Shown here: one piece after another, positions 40,401-47,150 of the stretch
Position numbering within the stretch: the first letter of the stretch is position 1
Layout: each line of letters opens with the position of its first letter
DNA from: Planococcus citri
Taxonomy: Eukaryota; Arthropoda; Insecta; Hemiptera; Pseudococcidae
Assembly (NCBI RefSeq): GCF_950023065.1
Contig: NC_088678.1
Location: forward strand, 47,296,580 to 47,360,579
Direction: 5' to 3'
DNA: 64,000 nucleotides
Program-made: the position numbers and the translations under genes
Notes under the pieces: generated by a model
Databases searched by the model: none
Seen by the model: only the letters and a program-made list of their open reading frames with translations
What the model was told of the DNA's origin: nothing

Positions 40401-41676
40401 TAAAATACTCCATGTAAAATTTCCGACGAATATTTCGACTAATCAATGTAATTTTTTTCATGATGCAGCTCGGGCCCTCGAAAACGTTAACTTATAATGG
40501 TCTGATAAAAGCGTGCGAAAATCGAATGGCTCTGGACGATGAATTCTCTCAAATCCCTGTGATCACGGTCAAACCAGAAGAACTTCCTCCAGGAGCTGAA
40601 GTTAAAAATAGATACGCCAATATCATACCTTTACCTGAAACTAGAGTTTCGTTATCTAATCATTGTTCCGATTCTATTCACGATTATATTAATGCTAATT
40701 ATGTTAAGGTAATAATAATAAGTTACATTTTGATTTTTACTATTATGCTGTGATTTTCCTGTTTTATAATGTGCATTTTTTGTTGTAATAGGGCTTCAAA
40801 GGAGCCGATAAATTTTATATTGCTTGCCAAGCTCCATTACAAAACACCATCGAAGATTTTTGGAAAATGATTTGGAAAGAGCAAGCCAAAGTTATCATTA
40901 TGTTGACTGCACTTTCGGAAAATGGAGTGGTATGTCCATATCGATTTGTTGAATTTTTTTTTCCTTCATAGCCTATACCCCAATAATGTGAAATTCACCT
41001 GCTCATAGGAAAAATGCGCCGATTATTTGCCACCTTCGGAAGTGTTAGATTGTCATCGATTGTTCGGCGATTACCAAGTAACGTTGAAGAAACGAGAAGT
41101 CAAAGAGAAATATGTTATATCGAGTTTACAATTAAAGGTATGTTGTTGATATTTTTTTTGCATGAATTTGTATTCGTTTAAGAAATTTAATTGGCTTACG
41201 AATATTTTTCGAATGATTACAGAACATGGAGAATAATTTATGGCGAGAAGTTACTCATCTATGGTACACGAGTTGGCCAACTCAAGGAGTACCAAATGAA
41301 CAAAGTTCTATAATTGCTTTATTAATCGAAGCCCGAGCTTATATGAGAAATAGTCCTGGGCCTCATGTTGTACATTGCAGTCCTGGTACTGGTCGTACTG
41401 GTACTGTGATCGCTTGCGATATTTGTATAAGAGATTACGAACTGACTAGATCGGTTAATATACCGTTGACTGTAGCTAAATTACGTAGATGCCGTGCTGG
41501 AGCTGTTCAAACCAAAGAACAATATGCTTTCATTTATAAAGTATGTGGATTTCTTAAAATAGGTATTTTATATTGCGAAGTTGTTTATGTTTAATATCGT
41601 ATAATCTTTTTTTCTCTAGGTTTTAACATTATACGCTAGAAAACTGAACGGAGGAACACCACTAGAGTCTCTGTGA
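13368..41676 (+). CDS. Receptor-type tyrosine-phosphatase-like protein, 12 coding exons (whole span)
   Basis: Joining twelve exons gives 4,764 nt: 1,587 residues plus stop. Intron phases are 1,1,1,2 and then 0 seven times, and every junction is GT-AG. In order: signal peptide (about 1-26), a long Ser/Thr/Asp-rich, probably glycosylated ectodomain (27-1110), a compact membrane-proximal region (about 1110-1216), a transmembrane helix (about 1217-1238) and one cytoplasmic PTP domain (about 1310-1580). PTP landmarks are KNRY (1340-1343), the P-loop HCSPGTGRTG with Cys1515 and Arg1521, and the QTKEQY Q-loop (1559-1564). The WPD loop reads WPTQGVP (1481-1487), so the usual general-acid Asp is Thr; family knowledge suggests weak or no phosphatase activity, as in IA-2-type receptors. 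There is only one PTP domain. It could be an insect orphan receptor PTP or a distant IA-2 relative; I cannot decide. The ATG at 13368 is preceded in frame by TAA. Confidence 0.92.
14396..14760. repeat. Degenerate AT-rich minisatellite-like stretch
   Basis: Loosely repeated words such as AAAAATTGTCAAAAA and TTTCACTTTTT follow each other at irregular spacing of about 25-50 bases. The same word set recurs at 34261-34680 in another intron of the same gene and more loosely near 24.6-25.5 kb. It looks like a slowly decaying simple repeat rather than a gene; the ORFs here are low-complexity. Confidence 0.45.
16488..16542. repeat. Perfect palindrome with 24-nt arms
   Basis: The arm ending at 16511 and the arm 16519-16542 are exact reverse complements across a loop of about seven bases. 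Each arm is itself near-palindromic around TCTCAGTGAGA. It lies in a CpG-richer patch (16380-16650) with several GAACG words, 115 bases before the tandem duplication. Transcribed on either strand it would fold as a strong hairpin. The role is unknown. Confidence 0.8.
16658..17101 (+). repeat. 220-bp tandem duplication, two copies
   Basis: Unit 1 starts at 16658 and unit 2 at 16878, with only scattered differences and a few small indels. Each unit ends with the same frame, ATGGGTGAAACGAAGACTTC onward (MGETKTSDVEL), preceded by leader-like sequence. In unit 2 the frame stops six codons later at TAG; in unit 1 it runs into the next unit and also stops. This could be a duplicated promoter plus first exon of an unknown or dead gene. 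The gypsy insertion lies about 80 bp downstream. Confidence 0.8.
17454..17488 (+). promoter_or_regulatory. LTR core promoter: TATA box and arthropod initiator
   Basis: TATAAA at 17454 is followed by TCAGT at 17484-17488, which puts the initiator A at 17486, 32 bases after the first T of the TATA box. This is the canonical insect spacing, so 17486 is the likely transcription start and U3/R boundary. The 3' LTR repeats it at 22854-22888, where it could start transcription into the rest of the host intron on the same strand. Confidence 0.75.
17567..17796 (+). repeat. GC-rich short tandem repeats inside the LTR
   Basis: Eight diverged units of about 22-36 bases share a GCAGTGCGAA core followed by TTTCGCGCC. 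The same block is at 22967-23196. They lie downstream of the presumed start site, so they would be in the R/U5 leader RNA. They account for the apparent ORFs on both strands of the LTR (for example a 135-codon minus frame), which should not be read as genes. Confidence 0.85.
17884..17901 (+). other. Primer-binding site
   Basis: TGGTGCCGAAACCCGGGA begins two bases after the LTR end. It starts with TGG, complementary to a tRNA 3' CCA, as expected for minus-strand priming. I have not assigned the tRNA. Confidence 0.8.
18051..19034 (+). CDS. gag: Gypsy Gag polyprotein
   Basis: A 327-codon frame encodes the structural polyprotein that packages element RNA. The N-terminus is Thr/Pro-rich, the middle (about residues 60-220) has the helical capsid-like composition of gypsy Gag, and the C-terminus has an Arg/Ser-rich RNA-binding stretch (about 260-284). 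A knuckle CWYHYRFGAEATKCVQPC follows, with C286, H289, C299 and C303: a CX2HX9CX3C pattern instead of the common CCHC. The first ATG in a sensible context is 18051; the frame is open a little further upstream without an ATG. The last sense codons before TAA (19032-19034) form the frameshift heptamer, so Pol is made as a Gag-Pol fusion. The frame is intact. Confidence 0.9.
   Translation: MNTTAPPSTTINTPTTSIPTTMHPNGMPILTPQQTPISDPIFSLHRPTFPTITRVDKIQLPEFLYSNPGLWYTLAERQLKTHQIYDSEEKLGTITVKLPPEVLGRCSDILESKLAAALVYDQLKARVISLYKVSEEEKLDELLRKVELGTRKPSALLNDMKILAGPYYNDELVKRLWIQRLPPRMQEHISIHKVPLDSLASMADSLHSIMGNSSGSIASISTPAVPEIPTPTLDKITEQLNKLTQQVASLTASRDSRSRERSPSRGRSPSRPRNRSQSRNRNYRYCWYHYRFGAEATKCVQPCQFVNSTPSPNPTSGAGGSGANSGN
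19025..19031 (+). promoter_or_regulatory. Programmed -1 ribosomal frameshift site G_GGA_AAC
   Basis: In the gag frame the bases read G GGA AAC TAA, an exact X_XXY_YYZ heptamer with the stop codon next. A -1 slip gives GGG AAA CTA and enters the pol frame, which is open from there to 22264. GGGAAAC is a heptamer used by several retroviruses. I did not establish a downstream stem or pseudoknot; GC-rich sequence follows within 10-30 bases. Confidence 0.85.
19031..22264 (+). CDS. pol: Gypsy Pol: protease, reverse transcriptase, RNase H, integrase
   Basis: About 1,077 codons lie in the -1 frame relative to gag and are made by frameshifting. Landmarks in order: protease active site DSGSDFSVLP (near 19130); reverse transcriptase with FSVIDLVKAFHHI (near 19850) and catalytic YLDDILIFS (near 20036); RNase H with TTDASDIAIGAVL (near 20497) and YTDHQPL (near 20700); integrase HHCC zinc finger (about 21085-21210), DDE residues in HIDIVGP (near 21280), TTDRGTQF (near 21458) and NGIIERTH (near 21560); and a C-terminal module with EGPYPVIQR (near 21940), the gypsy GPY/F motif. 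All catalytic residues seem present and there is no stop. Copy-and-paste transposition is the family role. The frame is open upstream to 18944 in the gag overlap, but no separate start is needed. Confidence 0.95.
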   Translation, partial: LTRGYVAAAHQPHYSSSRRLHVRDLTTKHEFLIDSGSDFSVLPPRYSRFNGTNKSKLTPIFSVFGANNSRIDTYGYETRKIDLGLSKKFEWTFIIADVDRPIIGADFLYEFNLIPDLRLQKLIESGQHTVKCTSKKPRTSGVHIISQPDDAYSQLLAKYPSLIRPAPFLETPKHPVEHYIETTGPPVFAKPRRLRHEMFVRAKKEFDEMLRLGIVRRSKSPWASPLLLREKGANELRPCGDYRQLNTITTPDRYPLPNMNDVPPKIQHAKLFSVIDLVKAFHHIPVRECDIEKTAVTTPFGLFEYLRMPFGLRNAPQTYQRFMDAMFRDFDFVICYLDDILIFSANEEEHLHHLEMVLKRLHEYGLTINPRKCQLGKTKVKFLGHDVSAEGFEPTESNVERILKLPLPQNVHELRRAIGSFSFYRAHMPNIASLLAPLNDMIKGHPKKRDKTPVNWTEDTKKAFEECKKLLASATQLAVPNFSCPFMLTTDASDIAIGAVLEQMRPDGTIEPLGFFSQKLTEPQQRYPVYDRELLAIYEAVQHFRHLIEGHPDFTVYTDHQPLTFAYTKQPISNKRYNARRAAHLDSIAQLTTNIKYVAGKANIVADMLSRINSISASVTPEEIAQAQNTCPELQAWKNGTSLIPLKLSGYLLPDGTSIWCHENENNGPKQMYVPSTLRMKVFQQVHDLSHPGPKATLNLVKKRYIWPGINQDVRLWAKACQPCQKNKTSRHTHSPYQPLPLSDKLDHVHIDIVGPLAESNGKKYLLTMIDRFSRWCEYIPIRNIEAETVARKFFEEWVCRYGVPKQVTTDRGTQFTSALHGELIALLGADHITTTAYHPSANGIIERTHRRLKQALRCHKKTWTEALPVVLLGFRSVCREDFPYSPAEALFGQSLRLPGEFFETHTTTSTLPLPAYIDQLKTWFKEFCPCPAEHKTSRSFFVHKDLNTCTKVYIRVDKARKPLDCVYEGPYPVIQRHNKYFILDVNGKQNTVSIDRLKPAYFFMAPPNETEDIKNIPLHNNEAANYLGLHYHTKLTILFQLKALPTRVIKHLLIFLPTLHILVLEDWCRHPLALAT
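22568..22577 (+). other. Polypurine tract of the gypsy element
   Basis: AGGGGGGGAG lies three bases before the 3' LTR. It is the expected plus-strand primer of an LTR element. Confidence 0.75.
22581..23281 (+). repeat. 3' LTR of the gypsy element
   Basis: It matches the 5' LTR (17181-17881) at every position compared, including all eight internal GC-rich units. It is followed by the right TGAT target copy. Between the pol stop at 22264 and this LTR there is about 300 bp of AT-rich non-coding sequence without an envelope frame. Confidence 0.96.
23674..23782. repeat. Imperfect ~50-bp inverted repeat (foldback or MITE-like)
   Basis: The arm starting TAGGAGGCGAGTGTGAAC pairs with the arm ending GTTCACTTTCGCCTCCTA across a TTCGGC-type tip. 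I estimate about 85 percent pairing over roughly 50 bp each side. It is GC-rich in an AT-rich intron and lies about 390 bp right of the gypsy element. It could be a foldback transposon relic or a hairpin RNA source; no target duplication is clear. Confidence 0.7.
29073..29545 (+). repeat. Three dispersed copies of a short intronic repeat
   Basis: Near 29075, 29300 and 29512 the core GTCATGCAAAAGTCC (the middle copy has one A-to-G change) is followed by a T-rich stretch. The copies are roughly 215 bp apart with diverged sequence between, so this may be an old higher-order repeat. A run of 15 G lies at 29443-29457. Confidence 0.5.
31823..33337 (+). CDS. Phosphatase-like receptor, coding exon 2 (ectodomain)
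   Basis: Acceptor CTTACAG at 31822, donor GTATGG at 33338, phase 1 on both sides. It encodes residues 13-518: the rest of the signal peptide and a low-complexity, Ser/Asp/Lys-rich ectodomain with Asn-X-Ser/Thr sites and several basic pairs. No folded domain is recognisable. Base composition is markedly more GC-rich than the introns. Minus-strand frames over this exon are shadows. Confidence 0.9.
33338..35816 (+). other. Intron 2 of the phosphatase-like gene
   Basis: It runs from GTATGG to TTTTTGCAG. It holds a degenerate AT-rich repeat block (34261-34680) and a TCGATCGATCGATG run near 35597. No coding sequence is supported. Confidence 0.8.
34261..34680. repeat. Degenerate AT-rich minisatellite-like stretch
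   Basis: Words such as AAAAAGTCTCACT, AAAAATTGTT and CAAAAATTATTC recur irregularly. The block shares its word set with 14396-14760. It is probably the same decaying simple-repeat family. Confidence 0.4.
35817..36851 (+). CDS. Phosphatase-like receptor, coding exon 3 (ectodomain)
   Basis: Acceptor TTGCAG at 35816, donor GTTTGT at 36852, phase 1 on both sides. It encodes residues 518-863. It opens with a Ser/Thr tract (SSASSSSSSSTTTTP) encoded by an ATC/TCA-type microsatellite, then a Asn/Asp/Ser-rich stretch with many N-glycosylation sequons. No folded domain is recognised. Confidence 0.9.
36852..37880 (+). other. Intron 3 of the phosphatase-like gene
   Basis: About 1.03 kb from GTTTGT to CTGTCTAG. 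It is AT-rich and I see nothing coding or structured in it. Confidence 0.8.
37881..38706 (+). CDS. Phosphatase-like receptor, coding exon 4 (Thr-rich stalk)
   Basis: Acceptor GTCTAG at 37880, donor GTTAGT at 38707; entered in phase 1, left in phase 2. It encodes residues 863-1138. The first two thirds are a mucin-like Thr/Ser/Pro stretch (for example TSTTTSTTTTTPRT), likely O-glycosylated. The last 30 residues (AYLMLIFKSSFAHICRTKAA onward) begin the compact membrane-proximal module. Confidence 0.9.
39111..39297 (+). CDS. Phosphatase-like receptor, coding exon 5 (membrane-proximal module)
   Basis: Acceptor ATTGCAG at 39110, donor GTGAGT at 39298. It encodes residues 1138-1200, with alternating strand-like (VVMVVDPEQC, LIPVALYVVDD) and helix-like (KTLIDEMQAVL) segments and one Cys that may pair with the Cys in exon 4. 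The alternation resembles SEA/ferredoxin-like ectodomain modules known next to the membrane in IA-2-type receptors; this is inference from pattern only. Confidence 0.88.
39457..39570 (+). CDS. Phosphatase-like receptor, coding exon 6 (transmembrane helix)
   Basis: Acceptor TTTCAG at 39456, donor GTGAGT at 39571, phase 0 on both sides. Residues 1201-1238 end in one clear hydrophobic segment, VIAAMIITSIAAVCFVLLIF followed by LM. Confidence 0.9.
40217..40384 (+). CDS. Phosphatase-like receptor, coding exon 7 (juxtamembrane)
   Basis: Acceptor TTTCAG at 40216, donor GTAAAA at 40385, phase 0. Residues 1239-1294 are basic right after the membrane (CTIRNRQK), which fits the positive-inside rule, and hold several Tyr and Ser. 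If intron 7 were retained the frame would add about ten codons and stop at 40416. Confidence 0.88.
40469..40708 (+). CDS. Phosphatase-like receptor, coding exon 8 (start of PTP domain)
   Basis: Acceptor GATGCAG at 40468, donor GTAATA at 40709. Residues 1295-1374 contain the phosphotyrosine loop KNRY (1340-1343) and DYINANYVK, both hallmarks of classical PTP domains. Confidence 0.92.
40792..40929 (+). CDS. Phosphatase-like receptor, coding exon 9 (PTP core)
   Basis: Acceptor AATAG at 40791, donor GTATGT at 40930. Residues 1375-1420 read KFYIACQAPLQNTIEDFWKM, matching the FIATQGP and DFWRM core motifs with substitutions (Cys for Thr, Ala for Gly). Confidence 0.92.
41009..41137 (+). CDS. Phosphatase-like receptor, coding exon 10 (PTP core)
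   Basis: Acceptor CTCATAG at 41008, donor GTATGT at 41138. Residues 1421-1463 (EKCADYLPP onward) match the K-C-x-x-Y-x-P segment between the PTP core motifs. Confidence 0.92.
41223..41540 (+). CDS. Phosphatase-like receptor, coding exon 11 (catalytic loops)
   Basis: Acceptor ATTACAG at 41222, donor GTATGT at 41541. Residues 1464-1569 carry the altered WPD loop WPTQGVP, the P-loop HCSPGTGRTG with both Cys and Arg, and the Q-loop QTKEQY. The Asp-to-Thr change removes the general acid, while the phosphate-binding pocket looks intact. Confidence 0.95.
41620..41676 (+). CDS. Phosphatase-like receptor, coding exon 12 (C-terminus)
   Basis: Acceptor TCTCTAG at 41619; the frame ends LNGGTPLESL then TGA at 41674-41676. 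Eighteen residues complete the last helix of the PTP domain, with no second PTP domain after it. Confidence 0.93.
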   Translation, partial: VLTLYARKLNGGTPLESL

Positions 41677-43368
41677 TTTTGAATTACGAGATGAGGTATT
41701 TTATGGCTCTCTTTCTACTGCTATACGAGGAGTTATTCGTTATGTTATACCTCCCTCCGCAACGCAAATAAGTTATATTTTAATGCTGTGATATTTATCG
41801 TTTTTAAATGAATGTTATATATTTTTTAAATGTATGTTTTTCAAATATGATAATAAGTAGGTATTATTGTAATGCTCGAAGTTTTAAACATCGTACTCCA
41901 TGTGTTTTCATCATCGTGGTGAAAACGGGAACGGGATATTTCCAGAATTGCTCACTGCTCGGTTTTATTGGTGCGAACAAATTTTATAATTTTTATTTTT
42001 CCGATATAAACATAAAAATGTTTCAACTTACCATAATTCTCTGTTCATGTTTTATTATAAATTTAATCACAGTTCCTTGTTTATATGTTATATTATTAGA
42101 TTTTTCGTGTATTTCTTGTAAGTGTTGTATTATTCTTTTGTCATTTTTAAAAATATTGTTGTTTTTTTTTCTTCTTTTCATTATTGTCATTTTTATTTCA
42201 TGTAATATTGTATTATTGAGCTATTGTTTAAACGTTATTGCCGAATACATGATTATGCAGCGAATCTCAATCGATCATTTAATTTAATTTTAATCCAAGA
42301 ATAAATCTACGTAGATCTAGATACATGTAGCAGTTATGTTCGAATAATTTTACAGAAAATAACGGTTCAGCAATGCGAATTATATCGATGCATTTCAATT
42401 TCGAATTCTAATTTCTGGGCAGTGAGTCGAATGTCGAATGAAGTCACAGTACGGTTTGAGTGATATGAGCATTGAGTAGAAGTTCTTGATTAATGAAGTA
42501 TTTATTTTGTACCAGTGGATATTGCGATGTATGATGTGTGAATGACCACTAGGTACCTTCGAGTTTTCATTTAGGTCATTTAAAGGAAAAACAAAAAAAA
42601 CAACTCGTTATATAACTATACTGTTGGAATGGGTTGATCATGCGGGGTCCGCTAGAATACCAATTTCAAATATAAATGATTGAATTTCCCCTCTCTTGTT
42701 AACAGTCATTTTCGTCTGCATTCAGTTCAATGCAGAGTAATTGGATTGCAGTTATGGATTAGATTACAATATTCGATTAGTGAAGTAAAACTGCTGCTTG
42801 ATACCGTGAGGAAATCGTCTTTAATTTGTTATTATTGAAGAAACGAGTAGCGTCCTCAATAAAGTCTGAGACTGAGACTACTACGTCAGGTCAGAGTCGT
42901 AGGTTCTCAGAATTTATTCAGCGAAATATGTACAGATTTAATACTTGAAATTATGAAAATAATAATTCAGTACATGAGTACAATAGGCCGTTACATCTTT
43001 TTTAAAAAATAAATTAAAAAGTTTTTTGATTAATTTTTGTAGTAGGTCTAGGTAGTACCGGGTAGTACATACATACATAGGTACTAGACTAGAGCAACAT
43101 TTTAATTTTCAAATCATCTGAAAAGGTGAAATGTAATTATTGTTGTAAGTTGTAATAAATAATACATACATTCATATAATCAAAAATAATATTCAGTTCA
43201 TGTTTCGTTTAATTTCAAATCAAACTTTTAAAAAAAATTCCAAGTAAAAGCAAAAAATACTTTTTGAGAAAAATAGAAAATAAAATAATTACAAATAAGT
43301 AAATTTTAGAAAATGAAAAAAAAAATGCAAAAAAAAATTAGAATATTCGAGAATGTCGAAGGTGAATG
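41677..43368 (+). other. 3' untranslated and intergenic region
   Basis: AATAAA hexamers at 42300 and 42859 are candidate poly(A) signals for the phosphatase-like gene. A 159-codon frame at 41808-42287 is T-rich low-complexity 3' sequence and not accepted as a gene. The rest is AT-rich with nothing I can name. Confidence 0.55.
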
Positions 43369-43380
43369 TGCGCATGCGCT
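43369..43380. promoter_or_regulatory. NRF-1/Ewg-like palindrome TGCGCATGCGCT
   Basis: This matches the YGCGCAYGCGCR consensus bound by NRF-1 (Erect wing in insects) at all but the last base. It sits about 130 bases before a strong donor (GTGGTAAGT at 43507), so it probably marks the promoter of the gene whose leader exons follow. Confidence 0.55.
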
Positions 43381-43508
43381 GGTATAGCACGTTTTGAAAC
43401 TGGATTTAGCGGATTTTCCGATTTTGCGTCTTTACTTTTGTTTTTGTTGTTGCGGTGTTATTGTTATTGTTATGATGTTATGATATTATTTATTCTCAAC
43501 GAATTGTG
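43381..43508 (+). other. Putative first leader exon of a second gene
   Basis: The right end is a consensus donor, G|GTAAGT at 43509. The left end is not defined; I place it after the NRF-1-like palindrome. The sequence is less AT-rich than its flanks and has no long frame. Confidence 0.4.
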
Positions 43509-43622
43509 GTAAGTGTTGATGTTCTTTTATGCATTTTTAATTATTAATAGTAATAGTTTAATTAATCGAACTGCGTACATAGTAGTGACGAATTTCACAT
43601 TTCTTACAAATATTAATTTTAG

Positions 43623-43800
43623 TACGTGCAGTTCTTCTGTCTACTGACTATCTAACGTTCATGAAGTTGGACGCCGCCGATACCATGGCTTATGGCTGAT
43701 ACATCGCTTTAGAATAATTTCGCCTCTGTCTGTGCTTTGCCGCCGCTTTGTATGAATTCATCATCGAGTCCTACGTGAAAATCTCGTATTTCTAAGTGAG
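43623..43800 (+). other. Putative leader exon with a short uORF
   Basis: The acceptor is TTTTAG at 43622 and the donor GTACGT at 43801. An ATG at 43661 opens a 12-residue frame that stops at 43699. GCCGCC-type words here are unusual for the region. Confidence 0.4.
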
Positions 43801-44574
43801 GTACGTTTTGTGTTATTTTTCATAAATTGAGATGAACACGTGTTTTATAGAGAGTTAAGGTACATGTATCCAATGGGCACAGTATAACATCTACATATTA
43901 ATGTTCGTGTTCAGTGTTTCAAGATAACTCGTAAAGTGTTCTGCGAGTAATCCATGCTGTATTACATACGTCGTCCCGTATTATATTTTGTGTCTCTTGA
44001 TCTCCCTTTGTCTTGGATCGAGTGAATATTGTTGGGCCCAAGTTCAGTGTGGGTTGTGGAGAAAATGAATTGGTTGAAGTAGCTTCACAGAGTGGAAGAT
44101 AATTGAAAATTGAACTCCAAATTAATAACATGCATATCTTTACTTATTGATAGTACATATCACAAGATCACGAGACGAAGTTATTAATGAAATATGTTCT
44201 TGAAAGTTAAAATGCATATGCGAATGAAATAAAGAATTTGCTTTTGCTGAGTGCGATGAAATCGGTTCATTTTTGTGTGGTGAGTGTGTTCTGTATACTA
44301 GCAGCTTTCTGATATCCGGTCTCGAAGTCGAACGTGGAGTAAGCAGAAAATATTACAGTGTAGTGATGTTCAGGATGTGTCAGTGTTCGACTTTTTTTTA
44401 TTGAAAAAATGTGCTTAATAATGAGTTATGGAATAACAAAGCTATTCGCTACCAGTAGCCACCTTGTGTGTGTACAGTTTTGGGTATCGTTAATGCTAGT
44501 TTGTTCCTTTGACAGTTCCTAAACGAGGTTTACGAGAGTGTCAACCTTTAATCATCGGTTTCTGTTTGTTGTAG

Positions 44575-44668
44575 TAATGGCTCTCGTTCAAGCATACAGC
44601 TAACTGCTCCTAATGACAAGTGTTTGGTTGGGAAACAAGCCGAAATCCCTGTGCCTCGATTACTCCAT
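44575..44668 (+). other. Putative leader exon
   Basis: The acceptor is TTGTTGTAG at 44574 and the donor CCAT|GTAAGT at 44669. It contains an eight-residue uORF (MALVQAYS) that starts at its third base. Confidence 0.4.
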
Positions 44669-44820
44669 GTAAGTACGTTAGTATAGCTGCATGCTCCAAG
44701 TTAAAACATCCGTATTAACGTTTAATTATTTTGCTGTTTATTGTGCCGTATGGCGTATTTTGAGGAAGTGTTTGACCACTGATAAAGTTCGAAATTTTTA
44801 CAGGTTCGTGAATTCGATCA

Positions 44821-44887
44821 ATGCAGTCGTGCTCTGATTCGCCCAAAGAGAAGAAAACAGTAGTTGCAGACTTCTACATCGCGAAAG
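44821..44887 (+). CDS. First coding exon of an unrecognised gene
   Basis: The exon starts at 44804 after TTTTTACAG and ends at donor GTTTGT (44888). The ATG at 44821 is preceded in frame by TGA within the same exon. It encodes 22 residues (MQSCSDSPKEKKTVVADFYI then AK) and breaks in phase 1. One acceptor that keeps the frame is at 45930 (CATCTTACAG); its exon adds 39 residues and stops. A longer gene that continues elsewhere to the right is equally possible. I do not recognise the protein. The several leader exons with uORFs resemble those of regulated genes, which is inference. Confidence 0.45.
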
Positions 44888-45930
44888 GTTTGTTCATTTT
44901 TTCCTGGGTATTATTAGCATGATGCTTTTGCGAAAACGTGATCTGTTGAGCGGGTATTTCAACAATGTACATATTGTTTTTTCGATTCAAGTTGATTTGA
45001 CTTCTTACGACTGATTGTGAGTCGGTTGGCTCCATGAAAAGTAAATCATACTACAGTTTTCTTGCTTGTAATTCAATATAAAAATAATGGAATCAAATTA
45101 TTCTTGCGACGGATGTATTACTCATCTTTACATTCGAAATGTGAACAAATTTCTATTGATTTTGAGGATGAATTTGAATTATCAGTACTGAACTGAAACT
45201 GGATGGAAGTTCTCTCAACTTTAATCTCGTAAACTATAGTTGAACGTTTAGCGAAGGCAATTTGGTGATGGAATTGGAATTAGAGGATCATCTAATTTAG
45301 ATGAAAAGCATGAATAATATCGTGTTAATTTTATAAATTTTAATCTTTGCTGTAATAGGAAATGAATTACGAGAAGAACCTGTGGGACATTTCCGACCTT
45401 AAACGGAAGGGAGGGGGATAAACGGTCCTGTGAATTATCCAATGAAAGATCGATATGATGAAATATGTGTAGTCCAACACTGTCGCGTCAATTTTTTCCA
45501 ATGCATTAAATACTTATAATTTAAATTCGATAATTAATCTAGAAATAATCATAAAATTGATTATTCAATTTTATCGTAATCTTTTTACGATCTCAGTCGG
45601 TTGAAACTTGAGAAGTATTCCATAGTTTTGACAGCTAACAAATACATACTAGAAAAGATAAAGATTAAAGTAAGAAAAGTTGGATTATGTGAACAAAAGT
45701 TAATCCTATTCCAGTATATGATGTATTATTTTCAAGAACAAGAACGACGTTATTGAGACTCGAATCTAGAAGGCATAAGGTGGTTTTTGAATATTTTATT
45801 TGGAGGCAGGTTGAAGAAATTCAATTACAATACGAATTTTAATTTGTTTGAGCTGAAATGAGTTATGAGAAATCTACGAGAATTTATTACGCATGTAAAT
45901 TAAGAGTCGTGCTTATTATTCATCTTACAG

Positions 45931-46052
45931 GTAGAAGCATTTGCTCTTCACCATGCACCTTTTCAAGTGGAGATGATCTTTCCGTTCACGATCTTTTTTA
46001 CGAATACGATCAGCGTCCCTGTCGCCTCTACCTATTTCGAGGGTTTCAATAA
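45931..46052 (+). CDS. Possible terminal exon of the unrecognised gene
   Basis: After acceptor CATCTTACAG the frame joins exon 44821-44887 in phase and reads 39 residues, including RSICSSPCTFSS and DLFYEYDQRPCRLYLF, then stops at 46050-46052. AATAAA (46048-46053) overlaps the stop and leads into a run of 13 A. A 62-residue product with three Cys in this exon is unusual and I cannot match it, so this join may be chance. Confidence 0.25.
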
Positions 46053-46731
46053 AAAAAAAAAAATGAAAAAACCTTGCGCTAGAATTAGTCAAAAAATCCT
46101 ATCAAAAATTACGATATCAATCAATCTGATGAATAAATTGTCTTCTCAACACCATTACTCGAAGTTTTGCACACAATAACAGTCACTGAAACTCCATCGG
46201 AGCTTGATTCATTCGCCCTCAGCTTTATTTTCATTTTAAGGAAGGGACTCATGTTTCTCCAGAAGTACCAAGGCATTTGTCTAGAAGCATGCTGGAGAGG
46301 TTTAGGACAACCAAGTCCTTTGCTTCATCCTTGACAAACTCGCGAACACGATTAAATAGGTACTGTTGTCTCTCTTAAGATAATCCTTCTGTCAAGATTT
46401 TATTAGGGCAGACTCTACATCACGTGTGAATTCTTCTTCGTATGATCATCGCATGCGAGACTACAGGAGAATCCAAATCAATTTTACAATTGACCATGCC
46501 AATTGCTGATTTCTTAAACACAAAATGGCTGTATGATGTAATCTTTGGAACAGTGCGCATGGAATGATTTTGAAGATTTGAACACTACTTACTTGCATCA
46601 CTGAAAAGTTTGATCACATTCTGCTGACAGTCGTTTTAGGTAGTCTGAACTTTTAAAAAATGTGCATCATTGTTATATCCATAATCATAATATATGGAAG
46701 AGAGGGGACTGTAAATTATTACTTGATTTAC
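46053..46731. other. Non-coding stretch
   Basis: I see no supported frame, RNA gene or repeat here. The sequence is less A-rich than its right flank. Confidence 0.5.
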
Positions 46732-46987
46732 GTACTTAGATACACCCAAGCTGAGCGACGTTGTCCAACAGTATTTGTGAGGTGTTGGTGAGACACCTCA
46801 ATGTGATTGTTTGTTCTTTCAGTGCGAAACCAGCAGGACAATATTAAATTTAAATGTACTTACTTAGATACACCCAAGCTGAGCGACGTTGTCCAACAGT
46901 ATTCGTGAGGTGTTGGTGAGACACCTCAATGTGATTGTTTGTTCTTTCAGTGCAAAACCAGCAGGACAATATTAAATTTAAATGTAT
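46732..46987. repeat. 128-bp tandem duplication with internal hairpin
   Basis: Two copies, starting at about 46732 and 46860, differ at only a few bases. Each contains GAGGTGTTGGTGAGACACCTC, which folds as a stem with a short loop, and TTCTTTCAG, an acceptor-like string. No frame runs through. The near identity of the copies shows that the duplication is young. Confidence 0.85.
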
Positions 46988-47150
46988 TTTTAAAAATGAA
47001 AACAACAAAAAATTAATTATATTCATATGAATTAATGATGAATTATCAATTATTAATTTAATATCAAAATTTAAAAAATTTACTAACCTGAATTAAAACT
47101 ACCCTAAAAAATCGAATTGTTATATTCCTCAATTTCAAACTCAATAAAAT

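Noticed and set aside
41808..42287. 159-codon plus-strand frame with membrane-like stretches
   Set aside because: It is T-rich low-complexity sequence in the 3' untranslated region of the phosphatase-like gene; the hydrophobic residues follow from poly-T.
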